DNA of 64,000 bases from Elmis aenea (GCA_947652605.1 OX393579.1:17753674-17817673), one strand, 5' to 3'. Positions 33,075-43,860 are shown, counted from the first letter of the stretch. Numbers and translations are program-made. The notes: generated by a model not told the origin, from the letters alone.

Positions 33075-34569
33075 TACAGGGTGTCCCCATTATACACCGC
33101 CAAAAAGTAGGTACATATTCCTGAGTGAAAATGATGACCATTTGTCAAATATTTTGTTATCCAAAAATGCTTCCTTTCAAAGTTAGAGACCTACGTCCTA
33201 GCCTTTTAAGCTAGAGCTATCAAACTTGGCCGAAATGTTTGGGTGTTTCCCATTGACTTTGTTGGATACTTAGAAAGAAAACACGTAATTGTAAGTATGA
33301 TTTATAGTCAGGTCACATCCTCTTACCATCTTCAGAATTTTTTTCTCTGGAATAAAATTGAAAATGTCATTCGTCCATAAGAAACTACGACTTAAGAGGA
33401 AAAAATTCGTCTCTCTTTGTTTTTTGCTGTAAACGTAGCCGTTTTCGAGAAAATTAGCGCTAAAGATGCATCGAAAAACTCTGTTTATACACCTCAAATA
33501 TTTTTTTTACTAAACTTAGTTGGCTAATGTCATGCTTGACTTAAGGCTTGTTCGTAATAAACTAACAATAAGTGAATGTCGGCTAATTCGTTTAGAGTAT
33601 ACAAGTTTGTGTCTGACACACGGTCTACTACACAGGTTAGGAAGCCTGTCAAAAAATCTGGAACTTTTCGACATAAATTTCCGCTAGACGGCGATAAGTC
33701 TAAGAACCATTCGCCAAAAAAATCCGTTAGATGGCGATTAAGTTTAAGAATACATTTTGAACAAACTTGACTTAAAAATTCAATCAAAACATTTTTATAT
33801 ACATCATCTGATTGATTAAATTCGAATTTTTTAAGCGAAAGCTTATAAATCTCGCTGATTATGTCAAAATCTTGTGCACGAACCGGTTCTTAGACGTATC
33901 GCCATCTAGTGATCATTTATGGCGAATGGTTCTTAGACATATCGCCTCTGTGGGATAATTTACGGAACTAGTTAACGGCCTCAGTCGGTTTTATATGGGA
34001 GTTTCCCAACCTGTGTAGTAGACCGTGGTCTGACATTTTTAAAAAAAGGTTAGATTATGAACAAGCCTTAAGTCAAGCATGACATTAGCCAACTAAGTTT
34101 AGTAAAAAAAATATTTGAGGTTTATAAACAGAGTTTGTCGATGCATCTTTAGAGCAAATTTTCTCGAAAACGGCTACGTTTACAGCAAAAAACAAAGAGA
34201 GACGAATTTTTTCCTCTTAAGTCGTAGTTTCTTATGGACGAATGACATTTTCAATTTTATCCCAGAGAAAAAAAAACTGAAGATGGTAAGCGGATGACCT
34301 GACTATAAATCATACTTCCAATTACGTGTTTTCTTTCTAATTATCCCACAAAGTCAATGGGAAACACCCAAACATTTCGGCCAAGTTTGATAGCTCTAGC
34401 AAACAGCTAGGACGTAATCGATTTTTTGATTTTTTTTTCTTGCAACTTTGGAGGTCTCTAACTTTGAAAGGAAGCATTTTCGGATAACAAGATATTTGAC
34501 AAATGGTCATCATTTTTACTCAGGAATATGCACCTACTTTTTGGCGGTGTATAATGGGGACACCCTGTA
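33075..34569. mobile_element. Nested foldback element, TACAGGGTGTCCCCATTATA
   Basis: The termini TACAGGGTGTCCCCATTATA and TATAATGGGGACACCCTGTA are exact complements. The arms pair through CACCGCCAAAAAGTAGGT and TTGTCAAATATTTTGTTATC to about 33560 against 34070. It lies 22 bases after the previous foldback, inside the same hAT-like element. A hAT-like MITE (33619-34027) sits in its loop; without it the element is near 1.08 kb. Confidence 0.9.
33619..34027. mobile_element. hAT-like MITE, CACGGTCTACTACACAGGTT family, copy 2
   Basis: The ends match 23307-23729, and the exact 8-bp duplication GTCTGACA flanks it (33611-33618, 34028-34035). This is the third nesting level: MITE within foldback within hAT-like element, so it is the youngest of the three. 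The two overlapping frames at 33530-33787 and 33576-33770 are repeat sequence. Confidence 0.93.
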
Positions 34570-34699
34570 TAACGTTATATAACATAACAATTCATTTTTT
34601 TAACGTTATTTATAACGTTATGTAACGAAAATAAATAATAAATAACGTTATACAATAACGTAACGATTTAAAACGTTATTCCATCCCTGCTCCCATCAT

Positions 34700-35520
34700 T
34701 ATTATAATTTGTTTAAACACTTGATTGAAGTAATAATTCTAGTCGTAAAATAATAACAAACCGATGTCCAAATATGGTTTCAGGGGATAGTTTACATTTC
34801 TACATTACAATTTACGTAAAGATAATATTGTTACTATAAACTGACTGCAGCGATCTCTGTTGTACGTCAGATATATTATACATAACCCAATATATCGCCT
34901 TACTATTAATTTTGCAACGTTTAAGTTAGCAGACAGTAATGGTAAACATAACTTAACAACTAATTGGATTTGGGACACACTGTTTGTGGACTCAGTCAAT
35001 CTGCGTAAACAAATGAATGTATTTTCGCATCATAAAACAAAAGCAAAAGGTCATATGTGAAACTACTAACTGTAAAATATTGTTGCAGTACCTGGAAAAC
35101 GTTAAAGGAATATGCGCTGAATACTTTTTACAGCGTCATACAACATGTCTTTAGAATGAGGCAATTTTAAATAAACGTATGCTAATTTAAATTTTACAAG
35201 TTAGAAGCTTATTTTAGAACACCAAACAGCTTTAAAATAAATCCATTGCATCGGATATCCATTTCATAATGAATGTAGCGCGCTATATTGGAATAATAAA
35301 CAAAACATCAACCGGAAACCGTACGTAACACATAATGGAAGCCACAAAATCGCCAAGCTGAAATTTTCATCAGATTCATGGTCATGTTGAAACTTTTCTT
35401 TACGATCAAGCACTTTAACGTGTTATGCCTCAATGATGTGACAGTAACAACTACATTTTCAAATGATTAAATGGGTAATAACAAAAAAAAAGTTTATTGT
35501 GTATCTGTGTGGTGTATGTT
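34700..35520. other. No recognisable feature
   Basis: AT-rich. Short frames on both strands at 34805-35060 overlap each other and show no domain. Confidence 0.5.
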
Positions 35521-35523
35521 ACG

Positions 35524-36110
35524 TATACAATGTGCCCATTTTTCTACGCTGTTGTATGGGTAACTCCGTTAATATTAGAGATACAGAAACGTTTAAATTA
35601 GCAAAATTGTGCAGAATTTAAAGGGAAATCTAACGCCATTTTCAAATTTGACCTACGTCATCAACTTTTTGAAATATTTTGAAAAAACTGAAAATGGTTG
35701 ATTTTTTCAAACTTGAATAATTCCGTAACCATATGAGTTAGAACAAAAATAAAAATTGGCTTTTATAGATGTTTTTACGTAGATTTTAAATATGTTAACA
35801 AAATTTTCATAGCACTCTCGATTTCCGAGTTATAGCACAAACTGTAGAAATTTTTACGATGAAAAGAAAAAAACATTTTAAAAGTCAGGGCACACCTGAG
35901 CAGTGAGATAAGCCAAACTTGACTTTTTTCAATGGCAACCATAGTTGGCTATGGGTTTATTAAAAAGTGATTTTTTTCTCGTTTCATTGATGCATGGGTT
36001 ATTGGCTTTATCTTCAAAAATAAGCAAGTTATAATCATATTATTGTATTTATTAGGTTTAATTTAAATGGCTTTTGAAAACAAAAAACCAAACCATTACT
36101 TAAATAAACT
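35524..36110 (+). mobile_element. Single arm of a foldback family, TACAATGTGCCCATT end
   Basis: It begins TACAATGTGCCCATTTTTCT, a diverged TACAGGGTG-type terminus. Its distal part (CCATAGTTGGCTATGGG..., GGCTTTTGAAAAC) parallels the inner module seen at 3540-3700 and inverted at 2785-2970. No right terminus was found. This is one more sign that different termini share an inner module. Confidence 0.4.
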
Positions 36111-36519
36111 AGCTGTTTTTAATTATACACATAAGAAATTAAAAACGTAAATAATTTAAGATATTTTTTGCATCATATTAATTTGTGATTTTCATTTACT
36201 ATTACTACGTATAAAGTCTAAATTATTACAGCAATACCAATTTTAGATATGCATATTTTTTTATGACATTAAATACATTCTAAAAATGACAGCAGTCACA
36301 CATATGATAACTTTTTTGTAAGGCTAATAGCTAGAGTTTCGGATGTATTTTTAAGTTTACATTTGCAAGAAAAAAATACAATTTTTTTAAATAATGCATT
36401 TAGTCAAATAACGGTAGAAAATAAAAACCAATAGTGTTTTGGCAGGACAAAAGGATTTAAAGGAGACCCAATAAAAATTGACAAGAAAAAGAAGAACGCA
36501 ATAAAATTGATATACACTA

Positions 36520-36944
36520 TACAGCGTCATTCAAAAAGTGTGCAACAAATGGAAAAAAAATTATTATTAAAGTCTCAGAAAATTTTACTCCTGATAGAAG
36601 TTGGTGCATAGTTTTAAACCAATTTTAAGACAAAAAAAGTTCAATAAAAAGTTATAGGACACTAAATTGGAATTTGATCGTCAAAATTTGAATTTAGCCT
36701 TATTTTCAGGTTTTAAATAACTCTTTCCCATAATTTGTTTTTTTTTTGTATCTTTCAAAATAAAGGCACTTTGTACTTGCTAAATTTCAAAAATCGCTAA
36801 AATCTAGTATCCTATGACCTTTTATTGAACTTTTTTTATCTTAATATTAGTTATAGACCATGCACCAATTTTTATCAAGAGTAAAATTTTCTAAAAAGGC
36901 ATTAATAAAAAAAAAATTCATTTGTTGCAGACTTTGTGAACGTT
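36520..36944. mobile_element. Foldback element, CGTCATTCAAAAAGTGTGCA family, copy 1
   Basis: The left TACAGCGTCATTCAAAAAGT with GTGCAACAAATGG pairs with CATTTGTTGCAGACTTTGTG at the right. Inner pairs include AGAAAATTTTACTC / GAGTAAAATTTTCT and TTGGTGCATAG / CTATAGACCATGCACCAA. The larger relative at 49704-51452 has the canonical ends. Confidence 0.75.
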
Positions 36945-37172
36945 AAAATTTATTAAAAAATAAAAATTGGAATTTGACCATCAAAATTTAAATATAGCCT
37001 TATTTTTAGATTTCATATAACTCTTTCCCATAACATTAAATCACGTTATTAAAGTTGTATAAAACACTTTACAATATACACAATAAACTACACGGATTAC
37101 GTAAAACAAACACAATGAAATAAAAAAATAATACATCTCTATTACAAATGTTTGAACGTTAAAGCTTTGTGA

Positions 37173-37310
37173 AAAATACGAGCGACTGTTAAGCCGACAA
37201 CAAACTCTGCATTTACAGCTGCGGTGGAACAACAAAACCGAATGGAAGCTCTAAAAATGATGAAACGATTGGTTTTATTAACTCGCGAGGCGGCTAAGGC
37301 TTCTCGATGA
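37173..37310 (+). CDS. Possible C-terminal coding exon, unknown product
   Basis: Weak candidate. The frame runs 45 codons from AAA to a TGA at 37308-37310. It contains KPTTNSAFTAAVEQQNRMEA and then MMKRLVLLTREAAKASR. The stretch is clearly less AT-rich than its flanks and has a coding-like amino-acid mix. No splice acceptor is obvious in the right phase, and overlapping frames on both strands are also open. I do not recognise a family. It could be a terminal exon, a processed-gene scrap or chance. Confidence 0.2.
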   Translation, partial: KIRATVKPTTNSAFTAAVEQQNRMEALKMMKRLVLLTREAAKASR

Positions 37311-37629
37311 TAAATAGAGTGCACAAATGAATAAAGCTCGCTATCAACTGAAAGCAATTGCAATTTAAGCGTTTAGAAGTGACTTAATAGAAATGTGGTC
37401 ATTTTTTAGATACATATTATTTATTCTATAACGATCTATATTAACAAGCGTTATTTCAGACGATTTTTTTAAACTATATCAACGTACAACAGACCGTGTG
37501 TAAACGAACTTTCATCATACTTTTAATCAACTTTTTTTATTGAGTATTAAAAGAATAAACATAAAAGATTAATAATGCTTTGTTTTTAGTATCAATATTG
37601 TGCAAACGTACAAGTTGCTTAATCCAGTG

Positions 37630-38427
37630 TTTCTCAAACTTTTTGCGCTCTCCTTTTCAATATAAAAGTTTATTGAGTCCGCTTTTCCATATCAATTTTT
37701 ATTGCGTCCCTTTCCAAACCTCTCGCCCTGCCAAAACACTCGATCTGTTGTTATTTCTTAACCGGTGTTGTACTAAGCATATTATTTTAAAATTCGTGGG
37801 CGGCACTTTTAGTCTACCCAAATGGGGTAAAAATGAAAATCTCGGTGTAATGAAGGAACAGTAGATATAATAAAGAAATTCAAAAGAATTAATTAAAAAA
37901 AAGGAATTCGTGTCAAGTAAGGTGATAAAACGGGCTACTTGACCTTGCTTTACTGAAAACTCGCCCCTGTGTAACGACAGAAATTCCAAGTACCTAATAA
38001 AATTTATGATAGGGTACCACCCATTCAATAAAATTATGAAACAATTCATTTATTTTAGGCATTAAATTCTATGCAGTTTTAAACTCTATTGTAACAAGGA
38101 TTTTTCACCCTTATTAGAAATAATTTTGTGGGAGTGGGGAAATCTGATTTAAGAAAATAAAAATCAAAAAAGGTTCTACCGTGAAACTGTAATTTTGGAA
38201 GATGTTAAAGCATTCTACATTATCTAACTTTGCATTAACATTAAAACACGTTTGAACGTCTAAAATTAAAAAAACATCGCCTGCGGCGCATTTTTTTTCA
38301 CCGCCACTTTTTTGTGTCGATCTCTGCTTGCTTTTGGAAAAATCAAAAGTTAGTAACGGTTATTTATTTATAGGGGCGGCAAATTCAGGGACCGCCCCGG
38401 GCGGCACAAACTCTAGCTACGCTACTG
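37630..38427. mobile_element. Two unpaired hAT-like ends
   Basis: CAGTGTTTCTCAAACTTTTT near 37627-37646 looks like a left hAT-like end. CTAGCTACGCTACTG closing at 38427, preceded by GGGACCGCCCCGGGCGGC, looks like a right end of another family (CAGTAGCGTAGCTAG). They do not complement one another and no duplications are seen, so these are fragments. The two open frames at 37580-37864 and 37699-38049 oppose each other and show no domain. Confidence 0.4.
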
Positions 38428-38469
38428 CTTAGGAGGCACACCTCACAGGTTGAGATTTACTGATTTTTT

Positions 38470-39240
38470 TAAATTATTTCCGCGAAGGTGGATTTCTTTC
38501 GGGTTCCTATACTGCAACCTATTGATCTATTGTACCTTCTGGTGATAACCCCTTACAGTATTTTTGAAAAACTCCAGGATTTTCTTTGGGTTGCCAAAAA
38601 TTCCTCGAAAACAATTGCTCGAAGGAAAATTGCTCAAATAAAATTGCTCGAAATCAAAATTGCTCGAAATGAAAATTGTTCGAAAAACAATTGCTCGAAT
38701 AAAAAAATGCTCGAATACAATTATTGCTCGAAAAACAATTGCTCAAATGAAAAATTGCTCGAAATGAAAATTGGTCGAAATGAAAATTGCTCGAAATGAA
38801 AATTGGTCGAAACGAAAATTGCTCGAAAAATTGAAAATGTATTTATAAAAATGTAATATTTTTTCATTTTTTCGAGCAATTTTCCTTTCGAGCAGTTGTT
38901 ATTCCAGCAATTTTCCGTTCAAGCAATTTTCCATTCGAGCAATTGTTTTCGAGAAATATTTACCAAACCATTTTCTTTAGGGGTATTTTCCTTAACTCTT
39001 CTTGTTTGGTTTTTTCATCCCTAGAAGTCTTCGCCGATAGGGTGTGTTAATCTTTTGCATTGGCATAGTACGTGAAAAGGAGTTTTTTTTACTTCGCCAC
39101 ATCTTCAGCATACAGTGGTCTCTGAGAAGCCTATTATGTAGAAGTTTGTTTAACCCAGTGTCCTGTAATGTTCTGTGACTGCTCTGATGTCTACTCTGAT
39201 TATCCTGAGCATTACTTCTGTCTTTTCTTTATAGACATTT
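38470..39240 (-). pseudogene. Non-LTR retrotransposon C-terminus with RNase-H-type tail
   Basis: From about 39195 down, the minus strand reads RAVTEHYRTLG, then a stop, TNFYIIGFSETTVC and RCGEVKKTPFHVLCQCKRLT. This order matches the end of RNase-H-bearing non-LTR elements (LTGHxxLNxHLxxMGL...CRxCGxxxETxxHVLCxC). Stops show decay. The 3' end at 38470-38560 (TTATTTCCGCGAAGGTGG, CTTTCGGGTTCCTATACTGC) matches the tail at 44189-44275, so both belong to one family. The hairpin at 38604-38952 is inserted between the coding relic and the 3' end. Confidence 0.72.
38604..38952. repeat. Hairpin of inverted TTGCTCGAA arrays
   Basis: About 14 copies of ATTGCTCGAAA-type units, spaced ~14-17 bases, run from 38618 to 38830. 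About five inverted copies (TTTCGAGCAATT) run from 38870 to 38945. The outer edges TCGAAAACAATTGCTCGA and CGAGCAATTGTTTTCGA are complementary, so the whole array folds back. Variants (GGTCGAA, GCTCAAA, GTTCGAA) are scattered. It is inserted in a retrotransposon tail. The plus-strand frame 38488-38799 is a repeat artefact. Confidence 0.9.
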
Positions 39241-39259
39241 GACAGGATAACCATGAAGT

Positions 39260-40790
39260 GGGTTTGTCCTACATTTACATCATTTACTAAATTTAATTAT
39301 AATGCCTAAAGCGAAATCAGTTGGTCATACCTGTTTGTTTCAATCATTTTAACTATCCTCCCTCCTTACTTTTTTTGTGTACTGTAGTTGTTAGCTATCC
39401 CTATCAAATATTTAAAGCTAAAAACTCAATAATTGATGCATTTGGATGGCAATTTTTCCAAACATTTACAGGAGGCGCCACTACACAAAATACCCCCGGG
39501 ACTCCATATAATCTCGTGACACTTCTACTACCTGCATTCGAATTTTAATCGTGAAACTTGCAGAGATTAAATCTTTCTATGCAAAACGTGCTTTCTTTTA
39601 AAAATTATTTATAAACGTTCAACAAAAGATTTCCGATGTCTTGAGTCGAGCCTGTATGCTGCTTCCAACAGCCACAATTTGGTACCGTCAGTTTTTCAAC
39701 GGTTTTTAAAACTGAACAACCTTCGAGTACATAACTTTAACTCAGACTTAAATGTTTAAATTGTGGTTTGTTTGCCAAATTTTTTTGCTCACTATTTGCT
39801 AACCGAGTAGGAGTAGAAGTTGTTTTGTTTACCACGCGATTATATCCTTCAACTTTGTCAATCTGGTGGAGGTGCCGTTAATCCTAAAATATTGCCTTTA
39901 TATTTTATCACTATACCTATTACTTCAAGTTCAATTTCACTAAAGTAAAATATTTTTATATATCAAAAGCTTTTGCGGCGTATAGGTATATTTATCTCTT
40001 TTAACTTTCAACGAAATTCATCTTTAAAAACTTCTATTTCATTGCGATTGTTACAAAGTAATATATGGCCTAAACTAAATTAAACGTAATAATTATTATT
40101 TATCTGTAGAATATTAGTTTTTTTTATTGAATTAATTAAAATTATAGTCTGCGTTTTTAAATATTCCTACAAAATCTTTGTAAAATTACTTAGCGGTCTA
40201 CAACCTCAATAATCTAATCACTTACAATCATGTCAATTTTTTACAATATTATTCATGGTAAGTCTTTTACATTAAATTTCAATTATTGAACTAACCTTAG
40301 TTGTTATAAGTTACCTGCATTTGTAAGGTATCGTAAAACTTGAACGTTGTGAAAATACGATATAGATTTTTTTCTACTCATGTATATTATGAAAGTTAAC
40401 ATTTTCTCATTGCCTACTCTACATGAAAGTTTTACTTTCGTCTCTAGTGGCGAAAATAATGTCAATGTCAAAGTCAAAATCAAAATCAACTTGTAAAATT
40501 TACGATTTTTATAACCTTTAACATAATTAATTAAAATTGCCTTAATATTCCAATCAAATAATTTAATTTTACTGTAGCATTTTATATAACAGTCGAAGAA
40601 TGGTACAAAAATTAATATTAACTATATTTCGTTTGCAGGTTATAATTTTATTTATCTCAATGTCAGTGTGGTGGTGTCGCTATGGAAATGAAATGATTAA
40701 TTTAAACTTTATACATAATAATTGTCATTTGGTTCGTTTACATAAACGTTCGTTCTAAATATAATATAATTTTAATTTCGTAGAAAAAAT
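39260..40790. other. No recognisable feature
   Basis: AT-rich. The 75-codon frame at 39321-39548 has no domain. A GC-richer patch CTACACAAAATACCCCCGGG (39481-39500) may be an old element edge. Confidence 0.45.
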
Positions 40791-40797
40791 TGCATTT

Positions 40798-40912
40798 ACG
40801 ACTCGAGATGAAATCAGTTTTTTTCGTTCGTGAGATTTTTTCACTCGCCGCTTTGCGGCTGGTGAACAAATCTCAAGTCACGAAAAAACTGGACTTCCAA
40901 CTCGTGTTGTAA
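40798..40912. mobile_element. Palindromic element, CGTGAGAT / ATCTCAAGTCACG
   Basis: CAGTTTTTTTCGTTCGTGAG pairs with CTCAAGTCACGAAAAAACTG, and the arms continue inward to a TCGCCGCTTTGCGGC centre. Outside, GACTCGAG faces CCAACTCGTG. The closing CAACTCGTGTTGT parallels the hairpin at 22971-23063. Confidence 0.65.
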
Positions 40913-40990
40913 AATATACTATTTAAAAAAAAAAATTATGCATTTAAGCTAAATGTATTTTTAATGTGTTATTTATCCAAACGTTTAACT

Positions 40991-41191
40991 CAGTGTTTAC
41001 CAGACTAACAATCATCTCTTATTTATTTTTAGAGTTTAGTTTTACCGAGGTACCCCTTTCGGCCAAAGATAGAACACCATTCTCTTATATAAAGTTTTAA
41101 TGAATTGTTTTCTTTAGCTGAAACATGCTAGGGTAAAATAAAAAATTCTGCAGTCTACGCCTTTAAACCAATCACACTTTGGTAAACACTG
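40991..41191. mobile_element. 201-bp hAT-like element, CAGTGTTTACCA ends
   Basis: The left CAGTGTTTACCAGA and the right TTTGGTAAACACTG are complementary over 12 of 14 bases. Flanking 8-mers GTTTAACT and GATTAAAA agree at five positions only, so the target duplication is weak. Non-coding. Confidence 0.55.
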
Positions 41192-41194
41192 GAT

Positions 41195-42095
41195 TAAAAG
41201 TTATCCTCCATTTTGACTATTAAGCATAACTACGAGAATTTTCATTACTGAAAATGCTTTTAATTTGATAAAACAGTGTCTTTTTCGTTATTACGTCTCT
41301 CTTATTAGTAACTCAAGAAGGTAATTTAATTTCGCATTTCATCAGAGTTGAAATCTTAACGTCTCAACCTTTCCCTATCCGTAAATTAAATTTTACAATG
41401 TTTTAAAATGGTTTCCAATTTTAAGCTTATAATTATAAACTGACCAAATACATTTTTTAATTTATAGTCACAAAAAATATTTCCTAAATTAATAATTTTA
41501 TTTAACTAGATAAGTTTGCTCTTATTAATCTTAAACTAAAAACTTTTCTGTTGCTTACTAAACGACTAGAAGCCGAATTTATTTTATCTCTTAAACTCAA
41601 GTTTCACTTTAGTAAGTTCATATTTTATAAAGGTATTGATATTAAACTTCTAAGAAAATATTTTTAATCTTTAAAACGAATCTCCAGACGTAATTTAACA
41701 AAAATTTTTGCTTTAAACTAATATAACTTTCCATGCGCAACTAACTTTAAAATTATGATGTCTAAATTACACTGCGTGTTTTCGCTCTGCTAAAAGTTTT
41801 TGTAACTTTCATTCTTTAACCAAATTAAAATGAAAAATACACTTAAATAAAGTAACCTTGAAAGGACCAGTTAATTAAGTATCATTGACTTAACTTAAAT
41901 TAATTTTGTTTCGTTTTTCCCTCAAAATAAAAGGTAATGCCATTATACAATGTAGAAAATGCCAAATAAAAAATAACATGTGGTAGTGATGGGGTAAATT
42001 CAGTTTTCTCGCGATATCCTAAGACAATTTTAGAAACCGACTGTGCATGAATAACTACACAAAATAAGCTGTTTAATGTGGAAATTAATGGATCA
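41195..42095. other. No recognisable feature
   Basis: Strongly AT-rich, with no frame, terminus or tandem repeat worth noting. Confidence 0.5.
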
Positions 42096-42098
42096 ATT

Positions 42099-42819
42099 AT
42101 ACGGGTGTTTCATAATTGAATGCTGATCCTTAAGGGTGTTATTCCTTGGATGATTTTAAGAAAAATAGTTCATATCAATGTAGGTCCGCAACCGCCGTAT
42201 TTTTGAGATACAGGGTGTTTTTTGAATTTTAGTAGCTAGGTACCTACTCACTAGGTATAAAAACACATTTTTTTCAGAAAAAAATTGTTCTGTTTCTACC
42301 AATGGCGTCCGTACTAACATGTCCTTGAATGTATTTACATGATTATTAAAAATTAAAACTAAAATGAAATGTATTCTTTTACTCTTCAAGAGTACCTATT
42401 AGCCTTTTATTTTTTTACTCGAAAACCGTTCGTCGGACAAAAAAAGTCAAGAGGCCATTTTTACTAAGAGATAAAGCAAAATTATAAAAATAACATTTAC
42501 TTTGAAAAAAAACAGTGGCGTATCATTTTTTTCATTAAAAATATTCAAGGATATGTTAGTACGGACGCCATTGGTAGAAAAAGAACAATTTTTTTTTCTG
42601 AAAAAAATGTGTTTTTATGGCTAGTTAGTACCTACTAAAATTCAAAAAAATATCCAAAGTTGCATCAAAAATATTATCTACGAAAAAACCGATATTTTTT
42701 TTAACTGTATCTCAAAAATACGGCGGTTGCGGACCTACATTAATATGAACTTTTTATCTTAAAATCCTCCAAGGAATGATACCCTTAAGGATCAGCATTA
42801 AATTATGAAACACCCTATA
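42099..42819. mobile_element. 721-bp foldback element, copy 2 of the 27357 family
   Basis: The ends ACGGGTGTTTCATAATTGAA and TTAAATTATGAAACACCCTA match copy 1. Here the hairpin is longer. Beyond the inner AGATACAGGGTGTT, the arms continue with CCAATGGCGTCCGTACTAAC / GTTAGTACGGACGCCATTGG and AGGTATAAAAACACATTTTT / AAAAATGTGTTTTTATGGC. Copy 1 keeps that inner module once, in the right-hand orientation. The frame at 42156-42389 is arm sequence. Confidence 0.88.
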
Positions 42820-42824
42820 TAGGC

Positions 42825-43500
42825 AGTGTAAGTATTGTTTCAAAGTTGTCTGTTCCTATGTCATAAATCAGAGGTTGTGCTTCATAATAAAACAACACAG
42901 TTACCACTGATGTTGAAACTACGTATAGAAACTCGAAATGTAGTCTGCTAAAATGAAGGTATGAAGTAATAATGCTCGAATCATATCCCTAGGGCCACTG
43001 ACCCTTCATTGTGGCTCGCAAACAAAAAAATTCCAAAGAAAGATTCAAAAGCTACAAATAACAGCGAATAATATAGTGTAGCAGCTCTTGCGTCACATGT
43101 CGGTTAAAAAGAAAAACTCATCTTATCAAACAGTACGAACAGGTGGCGCTGCTTCGTTTTCGTAGACTTCCTAGTTCAGTGCTTACCATAAAAGTACTAT
43201 TCTAGTCTCTGTCAGTTTTGTCATTAACTAAATCTTTCAAATTCTTTACTTGAACCGATGTACACTATTGTTTCATTTCCGGTTTCGTCGGAACTTTGTT
43301 ATTTCAAATGGAACACCCTGTAGATTTTTACATTTTTGGGAAGTGGAACAATTTTGAATACAACTGCACTATTTTGGTTAATTTTTAAAACCTCAAATAA
43401 TGTTGGGACAAAAGTTTATTTTTTTTATTAAGTGTGCCGTGACCTGCATAAATTGAACTGTATTATGTGAACAAGTGTCCAAATAGTTATTTATGTATCA
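42825..43500. other. No gene; a solo GGAACACCCTGTA terminus
   Basis: TTATTTCAAATGGAACACCCTGTAGA-type sequence near 43300-43324 is the right end of another TACAGGGTGTTCC family. No left end is visible. Confidence 0.5.
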
Positions 43501-43501
43501 A

Positions 43502-43598
43502 GGCCAAAAAGTGTAACTTTTTCGGCCGCGTCTGGTTTGCTGGCCGAGACGTAGTCGAGGCCAGCAAACAGGCAAGGCCGAAAAAGTACGTTTTGGCC
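43502..43598. mobile_element. Compact palindrome, GGCC-rich
   Basis: GGCCAAAAAGTGTAACTTTT, CGGCC and TGGTTTGCTGGCC on the left pair with GGCCAGCAAACA, GGCCG and AAAAAGTACGTTTTGGCC on the right, around a ~13-base loop. Very GC-rich for this window. Possibly a palindromic element with 43717-43860 as a neighbour. Confidence 0.7.
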
Positions 43599-43609
43599 GA
43601 GGTGCATAT

Positions 43610-43860
43610 TACATTTTTTGTGCGATAGAAATAAAAACAATATAAATTTTTAGTATTTTTCAAAATTATAGGTTAGAAACTACGTAACATTCTGTCACTG
43701 ACAGATGACAGCGTATGTACTGCATTACCGGCCTTCTCCTTAGCAACGGCCGTAAAAGTAACTTTATCGGACGTTGCTAAGGGCCGGTAATGCAGTACTT
43801 TACGGTTGCTAACGCGTCCGTAAAACAGCTGTTTCTAGTACGATCGCACAAAAAAATATT
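43610..43860. mobile_element. Inverted-repeat unit with TTTTTTGTGCGAT ends
   Basis: ATTTTTTGTGCGAT (43612-43626) faces ATCGCACAAAAAAAT (43844-43858). Inside, GTACTGCATTACCGGCC and TTAGCAACG (43717-43749) pair with CGTTGCTAA and GGCCGGTAATGCAGTAC (43772-43798). Two further CCGTAAAA words repeat. No coding. Confidence 0.6.

Larger units (their letters stand above)
31761..34689. mobile_element. hAT-like element, 2.9 kb with nested insertions
   Basis: The ends CAGGGATGGAA and TTCCATCCCTG are exact complements. The 8-bp duplication CTCCCATC is exact (31753-31760, 34690-34697). The subterminal zones are dense in ATAACGTTA and AACGTAACG words in both orientations (31775-31915 and 34570-34680). Without its two nested foldbacks the original element would be about 490 bases, a non-autonomous type with no coding sequence. 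Confidence 0.95.

Noticed and set aside
38488..38799. 103-codon plus frame rich in repeated ENCSK residues
   Set aside because: It translates the TTGCTCGAA tandem units; low complexity, not a protein.
38604..38952. CRISPR-like array of short repeats
   Set aside because: Units are contiguous, without unique spacers, run in both orientations, and the genome is eukaryotic.
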